This document shows, one piece after another, positions 21,709 to 32,740 of a DNA stretch of 64,000 bases. Position numbers and translations under genes: made by a program. This DNA comes from Chrysopilus asiliformis (Eukaryota > Arthropoda > Insecta > Diptera > Rhagionidae). The notes under the pieces were generated by a model, which was given only the letters and a program-made list of their open reading frames with translations, was not told where the DNA came from and ran no database searches. The stretch is from assembly GCA_964034945.1 (NCBI GenBank), contig OZ035960.1, positions 32,356,368-32,420,367 on the forward strand, written 5' to 3'. The first letter of the stretch is position 1. Every line of letters begins with the position of its first letter.

Positions 21709-22788
21709 TTATTTCTCAACATAGTCTCCTTTTAGCTCGATACACTTGACCCAGCGATGCTCCAACTTCTTTAACCCGTCTGAAAAATACGTTTTCTCGA
21801 CGTCTGCAAAGTAGGCCTCCGTAGCGGCGATGACCTCCTCATTCGACTCAAATTTCCGCCCGGCGAGTGACTTTTTCAAGTTTGGAAACAAAAAGAAGTC
21901 GCACGGGGCCAAATCTGGAGAATACGGTGGATGGGGCAGCAGTTCGTAGCCCAATTCGACGAATTTGGCCGTGGCGACGGCGGAGGTGTGAGCCGGTGCG
22001 TTGTCATGGTGGAAGAGCACTTTTTTCTTCGCCAAATGGGGCCGTTTTTTCTGCAATTCGGCGTCGAATCGGCCCAATAATTCGGTATAGTAGAGCCCTG
22101 TGATCGTTTTGCCCTTCTCCAGGTAATCGATGTAGATCACACCTTGTGAATCTCAGAAAACGGTGGCCATCACCTTTCCGACAGATAGGACAGTCTTCGC
22201 CTTCTTCGGAGCACGTTCGCCGGGTAAACTCCACTGTTTCGACTGCTCCTTAGTCTCTGGTGTGTACCAGTGGATCCATGTTTCGTCGACGGTCACGAAA
22301 CGACGCAGAAACTCCTTCGGATTGTGCTTAAACAGCGTCAAACACTGCTGTGAAGTGGTTTCACGGTTGCGCTTGTTGTCCGGAGTGAGCAAACGCGGCA
22401 CCCATCGCGCCGACAGCTTTCTCATGCCCAAAATTTCATGCAGGATATGACCCACGCGGTCTTTTGAGATGCCTACTGTCTCAGCTATCTCGCGCACCTT
22501 CAATCGGCGGTCTGCCAATACGAGATCGTGGATTTTCGTTATGTTATCCTTCGTGGTAGCCGTTTTCGTAGCACCTGGGCGTGGCTCATCAAAAACCGAC
22601 GTGCGACCACGTTGAAACTCGTTACACCAATTTTTGACAGTCGCCATCGAAGGAGAAGAGTTGGACACAGCATCCAAGCGCTCTTTGATTTCGATGCGCG
22701 ATTTCCCTTCCAGAAACAAGAATCGAATCACCGACCGATATTGCTCTTTTTCCATTTTTCTGAAATCCGCAGACATGCCCGCTTCCAT
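21709..22788 (-). pseudogene. Mariner transposase with one internal stop
   Basis: The frame runs from ATG 22788 to TAA 21709-21711; the ATG at 22755 (MEKEQYRSV) gives the usual 348 residues and is the likelier start. Residues 1-130 form the two DNA-binding helix-turn-helix modules (CNEFQRG, KDRVGHILHEIL, WVPR linker). The catalytic triad is visible, counting from 22788: D168 in TVDETWIH, D262 in HHDNAPAH and D297 in SPDLAPCDFFLF, with the mariner D34D spacing. A TGA at 22153-22155 replaces the expected Trp after KVMATVF, between the first and second aspartates; the frame is otherwise open. Cut-and-paste activity would therefore be lost unless the stop is read through. Confidence 0.93.
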
Positions 22789-22903
22789 ACGCGGTCAAAA
22801 CAAAACTACGAGTTCGATTCGGCTGAAATTTTGACTGTAGCCGTCTATGAGAATGTACTACACGATAGTAAATTTCTCCTGCGATAGTGGCGCCATCGGG
22901 CGG

Positions 22904-22933
22904 TGAGGCTAAGTACTTATAGGACTGCCCTCG
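22904..22933 (-). repeat. Mariner right TIR (5' side of the transposase)
   Basis: Inverted, it reads CGAGGGCAGTCCTATAAGTA then CTTAGCCTCA. A TA follows at 22934-22935. The roughly 110 bp between it and the start codon would hold the promoter. Confidence 0.92.
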
Positions 22934-23025
22934 TAATTCATTTTTGTGTGTGATGACGGGATCTTCGCGTTACAAACGGTAAGGCAAAGTTAGTATACCC
23001 TTTGGTTTCACCATACGGGTATAAA
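22934..23025 (+). mobile_element. Family E 3' end fragment abutting the mariner
   Basis: It matches the last 90 bp of the family E copy at 24571-25103: TAATTCATTTTTGTGTGTGA, GATGACGGGATCTT, then TATACCC...CACCATACGGGTATAAA. The rest of family E is not present on the far side of the mariner. Confidence 0.85.
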
Positions 23026-24327
23026 AATACTATTTTTGTCCACCAAGACTTTTCCATACAAAAATTTCATGATTTCAAATGAATTTTACGACTTTTTAGA
23101 AGATAGTTTTGTTTCGTCTTTTTAAAAAGCAACTTTGTATCCGATTATTTAAAAAATCTTACCTGGATTTTTATTATCATCTTAAATCTGTGTTTAGAAA
23201 AAAAAGAACAATCTTATAAGACCAGCTTAAAAAGATAGATGAATGATAATTTCTTAAAAAAATAAACTCGCCATCAGGTAGTTGAGCCCATTGATCAGTA
23301 AACTTGGCAAAAAACCAAAACTACTACGGTCGGAGTTAACCAATTACGATAAAATTTTATCTCAAACGAACCCTAATTTCAATCAACTTTATAAGATAGA
23401 CCCAAATGGACTTTAATTTTTCGGTTTTATTTTGATATCAATACTTTGTTTATAAAATTTTTGTGTTCTGACCACAAACCCGATCTAGAAAATGTCCAAA
23501 GTCCAAGCTGTGATCAATCTGGAGATCATTTTTCTAAAAATAAGTTCGTAAAAACATGACCACAAACCCAATTTCACAACATATTGGTCAGTTTTCTTGA
23601 CCCATCAATAAAAATAAAATTAAATTCGTAAATTCGGTGGGAGCATAAAACATAAAACTTTGTAAACAAACTTTTTTTTCAATTCTAAAAGATGGGTCTA
23701 AAGTAATTGCTAGTTTTAGTTGTTTTTTTCAACAGAATTTTTAAAAAGATTCATTTTTGGGTGATTTTATGTCGACCCCTATTACTGCTACTTGGGGTCC
23801 TAACTTTTCGTAAATTTTGTGGGATTTCAGTTGAGTCTCTGGAAATTAAAACCCGATGGTCAAAAAGTACCACGAAGTGATTGAAGCAACTTCCCAGAAG
23901 GATCTGTTCTTAGGAGATTTTCTCCAAATCTTGTTACAGCTGGCGTCTTAAATTTCCATAAAATTCATGAATCACAAAGAAGTTCGATTGATCTAAAACG
24001 TAAATCGCCGATGCTTGCTGCGTCGCATAGACCACCCTCAATTTAATCTTTCGGACAATGTTGCGAAAATTGATATTTGCGTCGAAAACAAGAAATTTGG
24101 TAAACAAAGAAGAGTGAAGGTAAAATTATGGTGCTGTGTCGCAGGTAAAGAATTTCTGAGACATAATTAGATCATGGTGATTATGCGGAAGGATCCAAGT
24201 TCTGTGTTCCTAGAATTTGTACTCTCGAAAACTCATTCTAATATTTAAAATATATATTTTTAACAACAAAAACCTTATAAATGTTCTAACATTTCTATTG
24301 CTGCTAGAAATTGATTCAATACTGTGC
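23026..24327. other. Non-coding stretch
   Basis: No termini and no recognised coding frame. Short open pieces at about 23860-24120 read somewhat protein-like but contain stops, and I could not assign them. Confidence 0.35.
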
Positions 24328-24571
24328 CCGCAGAGAAAAAAAAATAGTGAATTCAACTATTTTGTATTGGGGATGTTTTTTTTAATAAATTTAAATAGTA
24401 AGATTTACTATTTCGTGGCTGAATTGACTGTTTTTGTAATTGAAATTAACTACTTTAGTAATACTCCCGTATTACTAAAGGAGTATTACTAAAGTAGTTA
24501 ATTTCAATTACAAAAACAGTCGATTTAGCCACTAAATAGTAAATTTCATTACTTAAATTTATTTAAAAAAA
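24328..24571. mobile_element. CAC-ended MITE copy turned into a palindrome
   Basis: The left end CGCAGAGAAAA belongs to the family at 8975. From 24376 the sequence folds: arms of about 92 nt (24376-24467 and 24480-24571) are inverted copies with a few mismatches around a 12-nt loop. The arms carry AATTGAAATTAACTACTTTA. The right arm ends exactly where family E starts. Confidence 0.75.
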
Positions 24572-25103
24572 ACATAACAAAAGCTATAATTGCCAATTTG
24601 GCAATTATTGAAAACCCGTATGGTGATTTAAGTGAACGGCGAACAGTTGTATCAAAATTCCACTTTGAAGTCAAATTTCCCAATGAGATTTTTTAAAATT
24701 ATTCCAATCGGATTTTGATGTATGGGAGTTTTATGTAAAATCATATCCTAAATAACTTTTGTTCTTGGACTTTTTTGATAGGATGCACCGGTTTTGAGAT
24801 ATTTGCAAAAAACGTTTTCGTTCGTATGGGGGGTACCCCCCCTAATGGTCCATTTTTGCCCATTAACGAACTTGGCCTCGCATTTTACGAAAAACGGATC
24901 TGTGCAAAATTTCAAATCTCTAGCTCAATCCGTGCGCCCGCAATCCGCGCCACGGACGGACGGACGGACATGCAAAAATTAATTATTTTTATCATTCTAA
25001 ACACACTGGTGTAATTCATTTTTGTGTGTGATGACGGGATCTTGGCGTTGCAAACGGTAAGGCAAAGTTAGTATACCCTTTGGTTTCACCATACGGGTAT
25101 AAA
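24571..25103 (+). mobile_element. Family E, complete copy (Helentron/DINE-1-like)
   Basis: The 5' end is CATAACAAAAGCTATAATTG, and about 45 bp inside lies ACCCGTATGGTGA. One internal unit follows (GGTTTTGAGATATTTGCAAA). Then come the block CAAATCTCTAGCTCAATCCG, a GGACGGACGGACGGAC microsatellite, and the 3' hairpin TATACCC...GGGTATA whose loop holds TCACCATACGGG-type sequence, the inverted 5' motif. It has the same architecture as families A and C. It is non-coding. Confidence 0.8.
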
Positions 25104-25318
25104 CATAAGAAAAGCTGCAATTGCCAGGCGGCAATCGTCAAATACTCTATATGAGGGCAGACAAAATTTTTATGGAGAAAATGTGTTTGTAGGGGAAAGG
25201 GGGAAGGATTGGTTCGGTTGAATTTTTATGTATGGAACGGTTATATAAAATGATATTTTAAATACATTTCGTCTTTATAAGTTTTTTGATATCATGCACA
25301 GTTTTCGAGAAAACAGAA

Positions 25319-26345
25319 AAAAATATCAGTTGTGGTCAACACAAAACTTTCTTCTACAAAATCTACGACCCTGCGCAATTTACGCTAGAGCCCTGTCGCG
25401 TTGTCAACCTAAGACGACCTCCCAATAAATTCTTGGTTTATTCAAAAATATCAAAAACGTACAAAATTTGAGATAACTTGAGAACTGTAAAAGATATCAA
25501 CTTACGGTAAATGGCAAAAATGTAAAAAAATTTTAACATCTCCAATTCTTCCTTGAATTAATTTGTCGAAAAACCATTAGTTTGCAAATTATTCGCAAAA
25601 ATATGATTTTTTACATATTAATGAAAATATCTCAATAACGGTAAAAGATAACGGATAACGGTAAGAAACAAAATTGTGCAGAATGCCATTCTCATTAATT
25701 CACTTCATACATTCAGTCAGCAAAAACCCGTTAGTTTTCGAGATAATCGCAAAAAACTGTTTTTTTGGAAATAACGGTTTATCTCGATAACAGGTGGAGA
25801 TATCGAGTTATAGCTAAAGACAAAAGTGTGGGAAATTTTATTTTCTCCAAGTTTTGTCATACTTAAGGCCACTAAAAAACGCGTAGTTTGGGAGTAAATC
25901 GAGAAAAACGAAATTGCGATTTTTGAAAAACCGCCATTTTGGATACTTCCGGTTAACGGATTTCCACCAAAAGTTGATAGGATCGTCCCATTTCAGGACC
26001 CAACATGCCTACAAAATTTCATGGCGCTAGCTCTATTAGTTTTTGAGAAATCTTGTACACAGACAGACTGACAGACTGACAGACTGACAGACTGACAGAC
26101 TGACAGACTGACAGACTGACAGACTGACAGACTGACAGACTGACAGACTGACAGACTGACAGACTGACAGACTGACAGACAGACTGACAGACAGAAAGAC
26201 ATTTTTTAAATATGACTCCAATCGACTCAGGAGTGATCGGGAAATGTTTTTTAGGCAAAATTAAGAGGTCGAAATTTTTCATGAATACAATACTTTATTA
26301 TACTCCGTAGAAGAAAGTAATTATACTCCGTAGAAGAAAGTAAAA
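25319..26345 (+). mobile_element. Repeat family A, copy 3, inserted in family C
   Basis: Full length and very close to copy 2. The last 23 bp, ATTATACTCCGTAGAAGAAAGTA, are present twice in tandem at the 3' end (26306-26343), an end duplication not seen in the other copies. It contains a (GACAGACT)n array at 26059-26200. There is no target duplication at the AAAACAG|AAAA junction. Confidence 0.85.
26059..26200 (+). repeat. (GACAGACT)n microsatellite inside family A copy 3
   Basis: About 17 units occur here, against about 25 in copy 1 and 3-4 in copy 2 at the same position. The S/V/C/Q-rich minus-strand frames are repeat translations. Confidence 0.95.
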
Positions 26346-26809
26346 ATTTGTTTGTGAGAGGGGGAGTGGTCCAACTGGATTTTGATGTATAGATAGATTA
26401 TATAAAATCATATTCTAAACCCAATTTCACAAATTTCTCAATACGACTCTCCGTTTTCGAGAAAATTGTAAAAAAAAACTTTTTCGTTTGAAGGAATATA
26501 TTTGACCCATTGAAGAACTTAGCCTAGCAATTTTCGAGAAACGCAACTATACAAAGTTTCTAGTCTCTATCTCAATCCTTTCGAAAGTTATACTGTTCAC
26601 GGACGGACATACGAACGGACAAATGGACGGACAGGCGGACGGACATGCGGGAATCAAAACATTTTGTCATCCCTAAGACCATGTTCAGATTGGTTGAAAT
26701 AGTCCGCCTAATTCTGACAGAAACTGGTAACATTAGGGCAAGGTGAGGAAGTGGGGCTCAGTCCCGTTCCAAAATATATACGAAATCTAATTTACTATAT
26801 GTATTTTTC

Positions 26810-26890
26810 TTTGTGATTGAAATTAACTATTTTAGTTATAGTCTTGATTCCCCATAAGAAAATAGTTGAATTCACCATTTTTTCCTCTTC
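26810..26890 (+). mobile_element. End fragment of the CAC-ended MITE family
   Basis: GATTGAAATTAACTATTTTA, GTTATAGTC and TGATTCCCCAT match the right part of the elements at 8975 and 30221. The terminal CAC is degraded. Confidence 0.6.
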
Positions 26891-28292
26891 GTCTACGTCA
26901 ACGTATGGAACGGTGATTGGTATAAATAATTTTAAGTCATTCTTTCGGGTATTTTTTTTTTATCTTTAATGCATCTCAAAGTGAATTTATTTTCGACATC
27001 AAATGCAAAACGCCATCGAAACAAAAACCAACGAATTGACTTTCACGCGTGAAGGTAATTTTGTAACTTAATTTAACTAAAAATTTATGATTCTGCATAG
27101 TGGGAATGGCATCAGAAAATGGCTCGTAAACAACAACGCCCTGCCACATCCAGGGTGGCATTGATGATGGTGATATCAGCGACGCGACAGAATCATTGCC
27201 ATTCCACGATTCCCTATAGTCATAAACATCATGTCAGGTCGTTGTTTTTTGGGCACAGACTAAACAGATTTCGCATACTTAACGTATTTAAAGTCCTGGC
27301 GTCTTATGCCGACCTCTCACTTCCACCCATCGTCGATAGTCAGTCGTACCACACCCTGAAACTTCGTCCAAGATGGGATTTGGTTGAGTTCATGTTCTGG
27401 AGGATGGTTTACAATTAAGTCGATTTCATTCAACGATCTTCACATCTTCCCGGCCAAAAGTGTTTATGGAAGTTAATAAAATTCACTGATTATTGTACAG
27501 AATCAAAACAAGAATTTGCCAGACTAAAGAATTTTAGCAGATAAGTGAATGTTTTTGAGTCCTCACAAGTATGTACACTCGATGCCAGCAGGTTCAATTT
27601 TTTTTTTTCATTCATTTTCATATTGATATTAATTTTCATTGCGGAATCTCTTTAACCTCACGCGGTTTTGTTATTATTTATAGGCGAATTGTGTACGAAT
27701 GCCAGCTTTCTTCTAAAAATATCACTTTTAGTGGATTTCATGATTCACTTGATATCCACAGCGACTAAAGCGAATCGGTAACACGAAACAGTAATAAATG
27801 TGAGAGGAGATTTTTTGTTTCGGGAGGAAACATCTTTGTGTCAAGGCGCAGAATTAAAAAGCTTCGAAATTCACAAAACATCGGCGAAATCACATTCATC
27901 CAAACGCGTGGAAAATCCTATATAAACGTGAAAAATTCTTCACAATTTCCCATACTTTTCTTAGTTTTTTTTCTGGTCTCGTTAGTGTATTTTCAAGTAA
28001 CGACATTCATAAAACGGAAATTCCAACCAATATAGCTTAAGAAAACAAATTCCAGTGAGAAATGATGGGTATTGAAATTTTTTTTAGCTGTTGTTGATCT
28101 ACAGGAAAATTTTGCAAGAAAGTTTTTCTGGAAAGCGGAAGTTTTTGTGAAATTAGGATATTTTAGAAAAATGTACGTTTTTAAAAATGATTTTTCGATG
28201 TACAAAATTAAACGTTCGGAATTTATAAAACACAGCCTAATCCACCTAACTGTGAGATGATTTTCTTACATAATCAAACCTCATATGATGAA
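26891..28292. other. Low-copy non-coding stretch
   Basis: From about 26980 to 28250 there are no familiar repeat phrases, apart from AACGCCATCGAAACAA, which recurs near 33835. Frames at 26976-27161 (minus) and 27119-27418 (plus) overlap on opposite strands and carry no domain that I recognise. No gene is supported. Confidence 0.4.
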
Positions 28293-28575
28293 CTAGCTTG
28301 CATACCCGTCGTTGCCGGGTTAAGTTTTTTCAAGTTTTTTCATAATCGGTTCAGTAGTTTCCCCGCGAAAGAGTAACATAGCTCAAAAACTAAGTTTCGA
28401 GATCACTTTACCCCCTCCCCTTACTCCCCCACCTCTCGGGCTACTTTTCCGTATGCCTTTGTTGGAACCAGAACTACCACAGACACTCATGCCAAATTTC
28501 AAGTCAATCGGTTCAGCCGTTTTTGCGTGAAAGAGGAACAGACAGTCACCAACTCATTTTTATATATTAGTATGA
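28293..28575 (-). mobile_element. Helitron family B, short copy
   Basis: Read on the minus strand it begins TCATACTAATATATAAAAAT (5' TC) and ends ...GGGTATGCAAGCTAG (3' CTAG). A hairpin ACCCG/CGGGT around GCAACGA lies just before the end. It is flanked by A (28292) and T (28576). TC and CTRR ends, a 3' hairpin and an A|T site are the Helitron hallmarks. The element is 283 bp and non-autonomous. Confidence 0.88.
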
Positions 28576-28599
28576 TATAAGTGGGTATAAGGTTGAAAG

Positions 28600-28960
28600 T
28601 TTTTATACAAAACCATTTGAAAACTCGAGAACTAATTGAGGTCGGAAGTTGAAATTTGGTATAGAATAGCCTTTTAGCAAAAGATAAACCTTTCCGAAAA
28701 TGGGAAAAATTGAACCACCCATTTCCCCCTCTTCCACACAAATAGAATAGATTTTCGCGATATCTCGAAAACGGTTCATTCTTCCGAAAAATTTGTTTAG
28801 ATGAAAAGCGTTTAGAATATGATACCACATAACTCTACCATTCATCAAAATTCAATTGGACCACTCCTGACACCGCCACCCATACAAATGGAAAAGAGTT
28901 TTGGTATTTTCTCGAAAACGGTTCGTTTTTTCCAAAATAGGATTCTATGGGACCATAACA
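28600..28960 (-). mobile_element. Diverged family C-like units
   Basis: ATCTCGAAAACGGTTCATTC, ACATAACTCTACCATTCATC and TCTCGAAAACGGTTCG mark two units of the family C type, preceded by GAAAACTCGAGAAC and TTGAAATTTGGTATAGAA. The ends are not visible. It is close to the relic at about 3140-3260. Confidence 0.55.
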
Positions 28961-29497
28961 GATTTCGAATGCAAAAACCCGGATTAAAATGGATTAATGT
29001 TTACTATCTAGTAGAAGTCGATCTTACCATTTCTGTTACCTACATCCATACGTACGACCACCCGCAAACACACACATATATTGTATGCGTTTTCCAATAG
29101 TCTTATTTATGACAAAAGTTGGAATAAAAAAATCCACTAGAACTGCGTATCTCATGCCGTTATCAAGGTCTACCGTCTTTAAAAAAAATCAGTTTTTGTG
29201 ACTAAGTAACTAATATGTTTTTGGCAGTTCAATAGAGAATTAAAGAGGATAACGATTTCCACAATTTTGTCTTCTACCGTTACCTGATATCTTTTACCGT
29301 TATTGGGATATTTTCATCCAAATGTAAGGAATTAGATTTTTGAGAATTGTTTGCAAATTAAATTTTCCTCGTGAAACAGCTAAAGGAAGAATAAAAGATA
29401 TTAAAATTCTCTATACATTTGCTTTTGAGGTAAATCGATATCTTTTACCGTTATATAGATATTTCAGATTTTGTAAAAAAAATCATATTTTTACTAC
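28961..29497 (-). mobile_element. Diverged family A-like internal units
   Basis: Inverted phrases of family A recur: GATATCTTTTACCGTTAT (29289 and 29438) and ACAATTTTGTCTTCTACCGT. No termini were found, and the piece is cut by the Helitron at 29498. A short (AC)n-rich patch at about 29040-29080 lies at the left. Confidence 0.5.
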
Positions 29498-29755
29498 TGA
29501 ACCGATTGGCCTGAAATTTGGCATAGATGTTCGTCGGGGATCCAGCCCCAACATAGACCCATTAAAAGGTAGCCCGAGAGGTGTTGAAGTAAGGGGAGTG
29601 GGTAAAGTGATCTCGAAACTTAGCCCTTCCTTTATGTTACCCTTTCGCGGGGAAACTACCGAGCCGATTGGCCTGAAGTTTAGTTCCAACATAGACCATC
29701 AAAAAACAAAAAATATGAAAAAACTTAACCCGACAACGACGGGTATGCAAGCTAG
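29498..29755 (+). mobile_element. Helitron family B, 5'-truncated copy
   Basis: It starts inside the family at ACTGAACCGATTGGCCTGAA, runs through a second related segment, and ends with the hairpin ACCCG...CGGGT and GCAAGCTAG, followed by T at 29756. The 5' TC end is missing. Confidence 0.8.
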
Positions 29756-30220
29756 TAAGCTAATATTTTAGTTGTCAGGTTATGGTGTAAATTGCGCAAG
29801 AACGTAAATTTGTATACGAATGTCATGTGCTGTTCACATCAGATATTTTTGTTTTCAAAATTTTGGTTTCTTGCAATTATTTTCACAAATTTCTGGCCTT
29901 TAACAGATATATACTATATTTTGTTACCAAATGGACTTAAGGGAATTATAGTTTCCATAACTATGCCTTTTATAGCTATTTTTTTTAAATCATTCTCGAG
30001 GTACTCTACTCGATACGGGAAAAATGTTAAATTTTTTCCAAGCTAGCGGTTAGAAAAGAATAAATAAAAGGCTAAAATTAAAGATTTTGTTTTCTACATT
30101 ACTGCCTTTTACCACAAAAATAAATGAAAATCTCTAGCCGTTATCGAGATACCCCAGGTTTTGGATATTTTTTTTTGAAGTTTCGCAAAAAAATAGTGGT
30201 TTGTCATCGCAGGCTAACAA
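29756..30220. other. Relic repeat, no gene
   Basis: ATGTCATGTGCTGTTCACAT and TGGTTTCTTGC recur in altered form near 61110-61140, and ATCTCTAGCCGTTATCGAGA is of family A type. No ends and no coding frame that I recognise. Confidence 0.35.
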
Positions 30221-30550
30221 CACGTAGAGAAAAAATAATAAATCTAAGTATTTTCAAATGGGGAATCGGAAATATAACCAAAATAGTTCATTGCAATTAC
30301 AAAAAAAAAGCCAAACCGACAATATTTTTGACAAATTTAACTACTTAGTAGTAAAATTGACTATTTTGTTGTTAAATTGATTTTGTGCAGAACCTCACCT
30401 TAAAATAGTTAGTTTGAAATACAAAATAGTAAATTTCAATTATTTTTGTAATTTAAATTTACTATTTTGTATTTGAAATTAACTATTTTAGTTACAGTCT
30501 CGATTTCCCATTATAAAATAGTTAGATTTACTATTTTTTGTCTTTGCGTG
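30221..30550. mobile_element. CAC-ended MITE, family copy 4
   Basis: The ends are CACGTAGAGAAAAAATAATA and the complement of CACGCAAAGACAAAAAATAG. AACTATTTTAGTTACAGTC and AATTTACTATTTTGTA are the family phrases. The element is 330 bp, with no clear target duplication and no coding capacity. Confidence 0.75.
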
Positions 30551-32487
30551 ACCACCACATGGTAGAAGTGTGAAATGCATAGAAGCAGAACTTTAGTAGA
30601 TCTCAATTTATTTTTTTTCGAAAAATATTGAATTTTTTCGCTTTTTATTGTCATTTAGTACCTAACCTTTTCGCTTTACAACTAACCCAGATATTGTACT
30701 AAAATTGATTTATAGCATCATAATATGACCACATTAAATTTTATTCGCTTTTTTTAAAATCTCTCCTATAGTACCAAGTCTAACTGGCTCATTCGGTCTT
30801 TAACTGCACCTGATATTAGCATTTCGCCCATTTCTCCGCGGTTATTTCTGATAATGGCAAACAAATAATCTTTCCGGGGTTGCAATAATACGCGATAAAC
30901 CGAAAGTCAAGGGATTCACGCCATTCACCCAAAGGCCATGTGGGCTTTCCATTTTTCAGGACCCGGTAAACCAAATTGTTGGCCTCTCTTGCCACCGACC
31001 CCAGAACTCCTTGTAGATGATAGCTTGAGGTCAATGATAGCCAGTATGTGCACGAAATTTTCATTTTCGGGTGAGGTTCCGCACAAAATCAATGATAGTC
31101 GGCGGTTAGATACCGGGTGGATCCTGAAACTTCAAGGAATAACATCAGAAACAGTCAAAATATATATACTAGCCTCATTGTCGGCCGTTTCCGTTCTTCT
31201 GCCATTGCCATCGGCCTAGTATTTAGTCTGTCTTTCCGTATTTTTTTTGGGGTGTTCGCCCGATTTCCGCCCTTCGCCGGGCCAACGAACGCTTGGATGG
31301 CTTGATTTTTACCACATTATACGAGCTTCTAGCCTTACTGGAGGTGAGCGACACCCAAATTGCGCAGTATGGGGTGCGACACGACGAGCCTTTTTCTGGT
31401 TCAACACACTTTCGTTCGGTGGTTGCGGGTAGATTTCTATATCTCCCTATGTTGACGAACTTGAAGGGATTTCTCCGGACTGGGAAGGATCTCATTTGGT
31501 TTGCTTGGATTCAATTCGGTGCGGTTCGGTTCCATTCCCTGTTTTGTTGTTGTATTTCGCATGTGGTTGAATGAACTCTACGGGAAGGTGACTTGTGAGT
31601 TGGGTGAGCCACATCAACATTTCTGTGTGTACGCAGGAGATCAGGAGGCGAGCGCGACGAATGAAATTGGAACGATTTGCCCAGGATATGGTAGTTAAGT
31701 GCAAATGTCTCAACGGTTTTATTGTTGGAAAGTTGTTTACCTCCTGCCTGGGGAGCTTACACAGAGCTATATGACTGTTTGAGATCCTTTTTTCACTTTC
31801 ATTTCGCTGGTGTTCTTGGGTGGCGTTTTTCGTCTGCGTAGAATGAGAAATCGCAACCCGAAGCCACTGACCGAAAATCACTTCGGAACTGAGGGATGAT
31901 ACAATTCGATAGATGTTATGCAAACATATTGCATAGCTCGCAGAGAATCCCTTATTTATTTTGGAATGTCATAGCACTATTAAGTAGTGAAACATTGCCT
32001 AACGAAAATATTTTGAATTTCGTTTAAATTTGGAATGGTTTAAATCGGATATTGTGAGTCGAATGTGACAAATTTTTCTGTGAATTCAAATTAAAATCAG
32101 ATTTTTTCCTCTACAATTTTTTTTTTGTAAAATAATGGTTTTAATAACATAAGACATCAAAAATAACCTGAAAAATGCTGCCCCCGCTAGAACATGGACA
32201 AAATTTAAGAATCAGGACACGTGTTCTTTTATAAAAAAAAAACCCCTGTCCCCGTTCCTATTTTAGGACTCCGCGCCTGCTAATTTTTGAATTGTGCAAA
32301 CGATTGGGATGCAGTTTTCTGAATTGGATCAGAAATTTCATGGAGAAGCTACGGTGAATGAAAACTTCACATCTTTCTGACCGATTTATCCGCCTTTCTT
32401 GCTGTCTGTTAGGCTGCTAAAGAGATTTTGATCTGATTTTTACCATTAGATACCTCGTGCTTTAAAGAAATAAAATTTTTCAGTTGA
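30551..32487. other. Low-copy island, best host candidate region
   Basis: From about 30780 to 31950 the sequence is close to balanced base composition and free of repeats. Several overlapping frames exist on both strands (for example 31492-31923 minus, 31293-31574 plus), which is expected of GC-richer DNA. None shows a domain that I recognise, and splice context is not convincing. It could be exon-bearing or regulatory sequence. Confidence 0.4.
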
Positions 32488-32491
32488 ATAT

Positions 32492-32736
32492 GAGGCGTTA
32501 AAAGCTAGAGTGGACCAACCCACATAATCGAGTTTTTGAAGCTTTTCCACTTTTGTACTATTATTGACTGTAAATTTTTGGAAAAAAAAATTCTGTGGAC
32601 TTTATTACTCAATGTTGAAATGTTCTTTTGTGCATCCAAACATTTTTATCTAAAAACTAACTCGCAATAGTGATTCAAACACAAAAAAATCACGATTTCA
32701 ACATGTGGGTTGGTCCACTCTAGCTTTTAACGCCTC
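32492..32736. mobile_element. Sola-like MITE, copy 1
   Basis: The element is 245 bp, with 30-bp or longer perfect TIRs beginning GAGGCGTTAAAAGCTAGAG. The 4 bp ATAT flank both sides (32488-32491 and 32737-32740). GAG ends plus a 4-bp duplication are the pattern described for Sola elements (assignment is inference). The copy at 34933 is nearly identical. Confidence 0.82.
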
Positions 32737-32740
32737 ATAT

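Larger units (their letters stand above)
20757..22933 (-). mobile_element. Mariner element (irritans/mellifera-like), nearly intact
   Basis: TIRs of about 30 bp occur at 20757-20786 and 22904-22933, both reading CGAGGGYAGTCCKATAAGTA from the outside, with TA on each side. One transposase frame lies inside on the minus strand. Without the 892-bp family A insertion between the left TIR and the gene, the element is about 1285 bp, the usual mariner length. The right flank is the 3' end of a family E element; the left flank is unrelated, so the copy may be chimeric. Confidence 0.92.
25104..26680 (+). mobile_element. Family C copy 4, split by family A
   Basis: It starts directly after family E with CATAAGAAAAGCTGCAATTG, and the subterminal ACTCTATATGAG follows. 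Units with CAGTTTTCGAGAAAACAG come next. It resumes after the family A insertion (25319-26345) with more units, the TAGTCTCTATCTCAATCCTT block and a GGACGGACATACGAACGGAC microsatellite. It is truncated near 26680, before the 3' hairpin. Confidence 0.78.

Noticed and set aside
22163..22887. Plus-strand frames of 66-119 codons
   Set aside because: They are antisense shadows of the mariner transposase.
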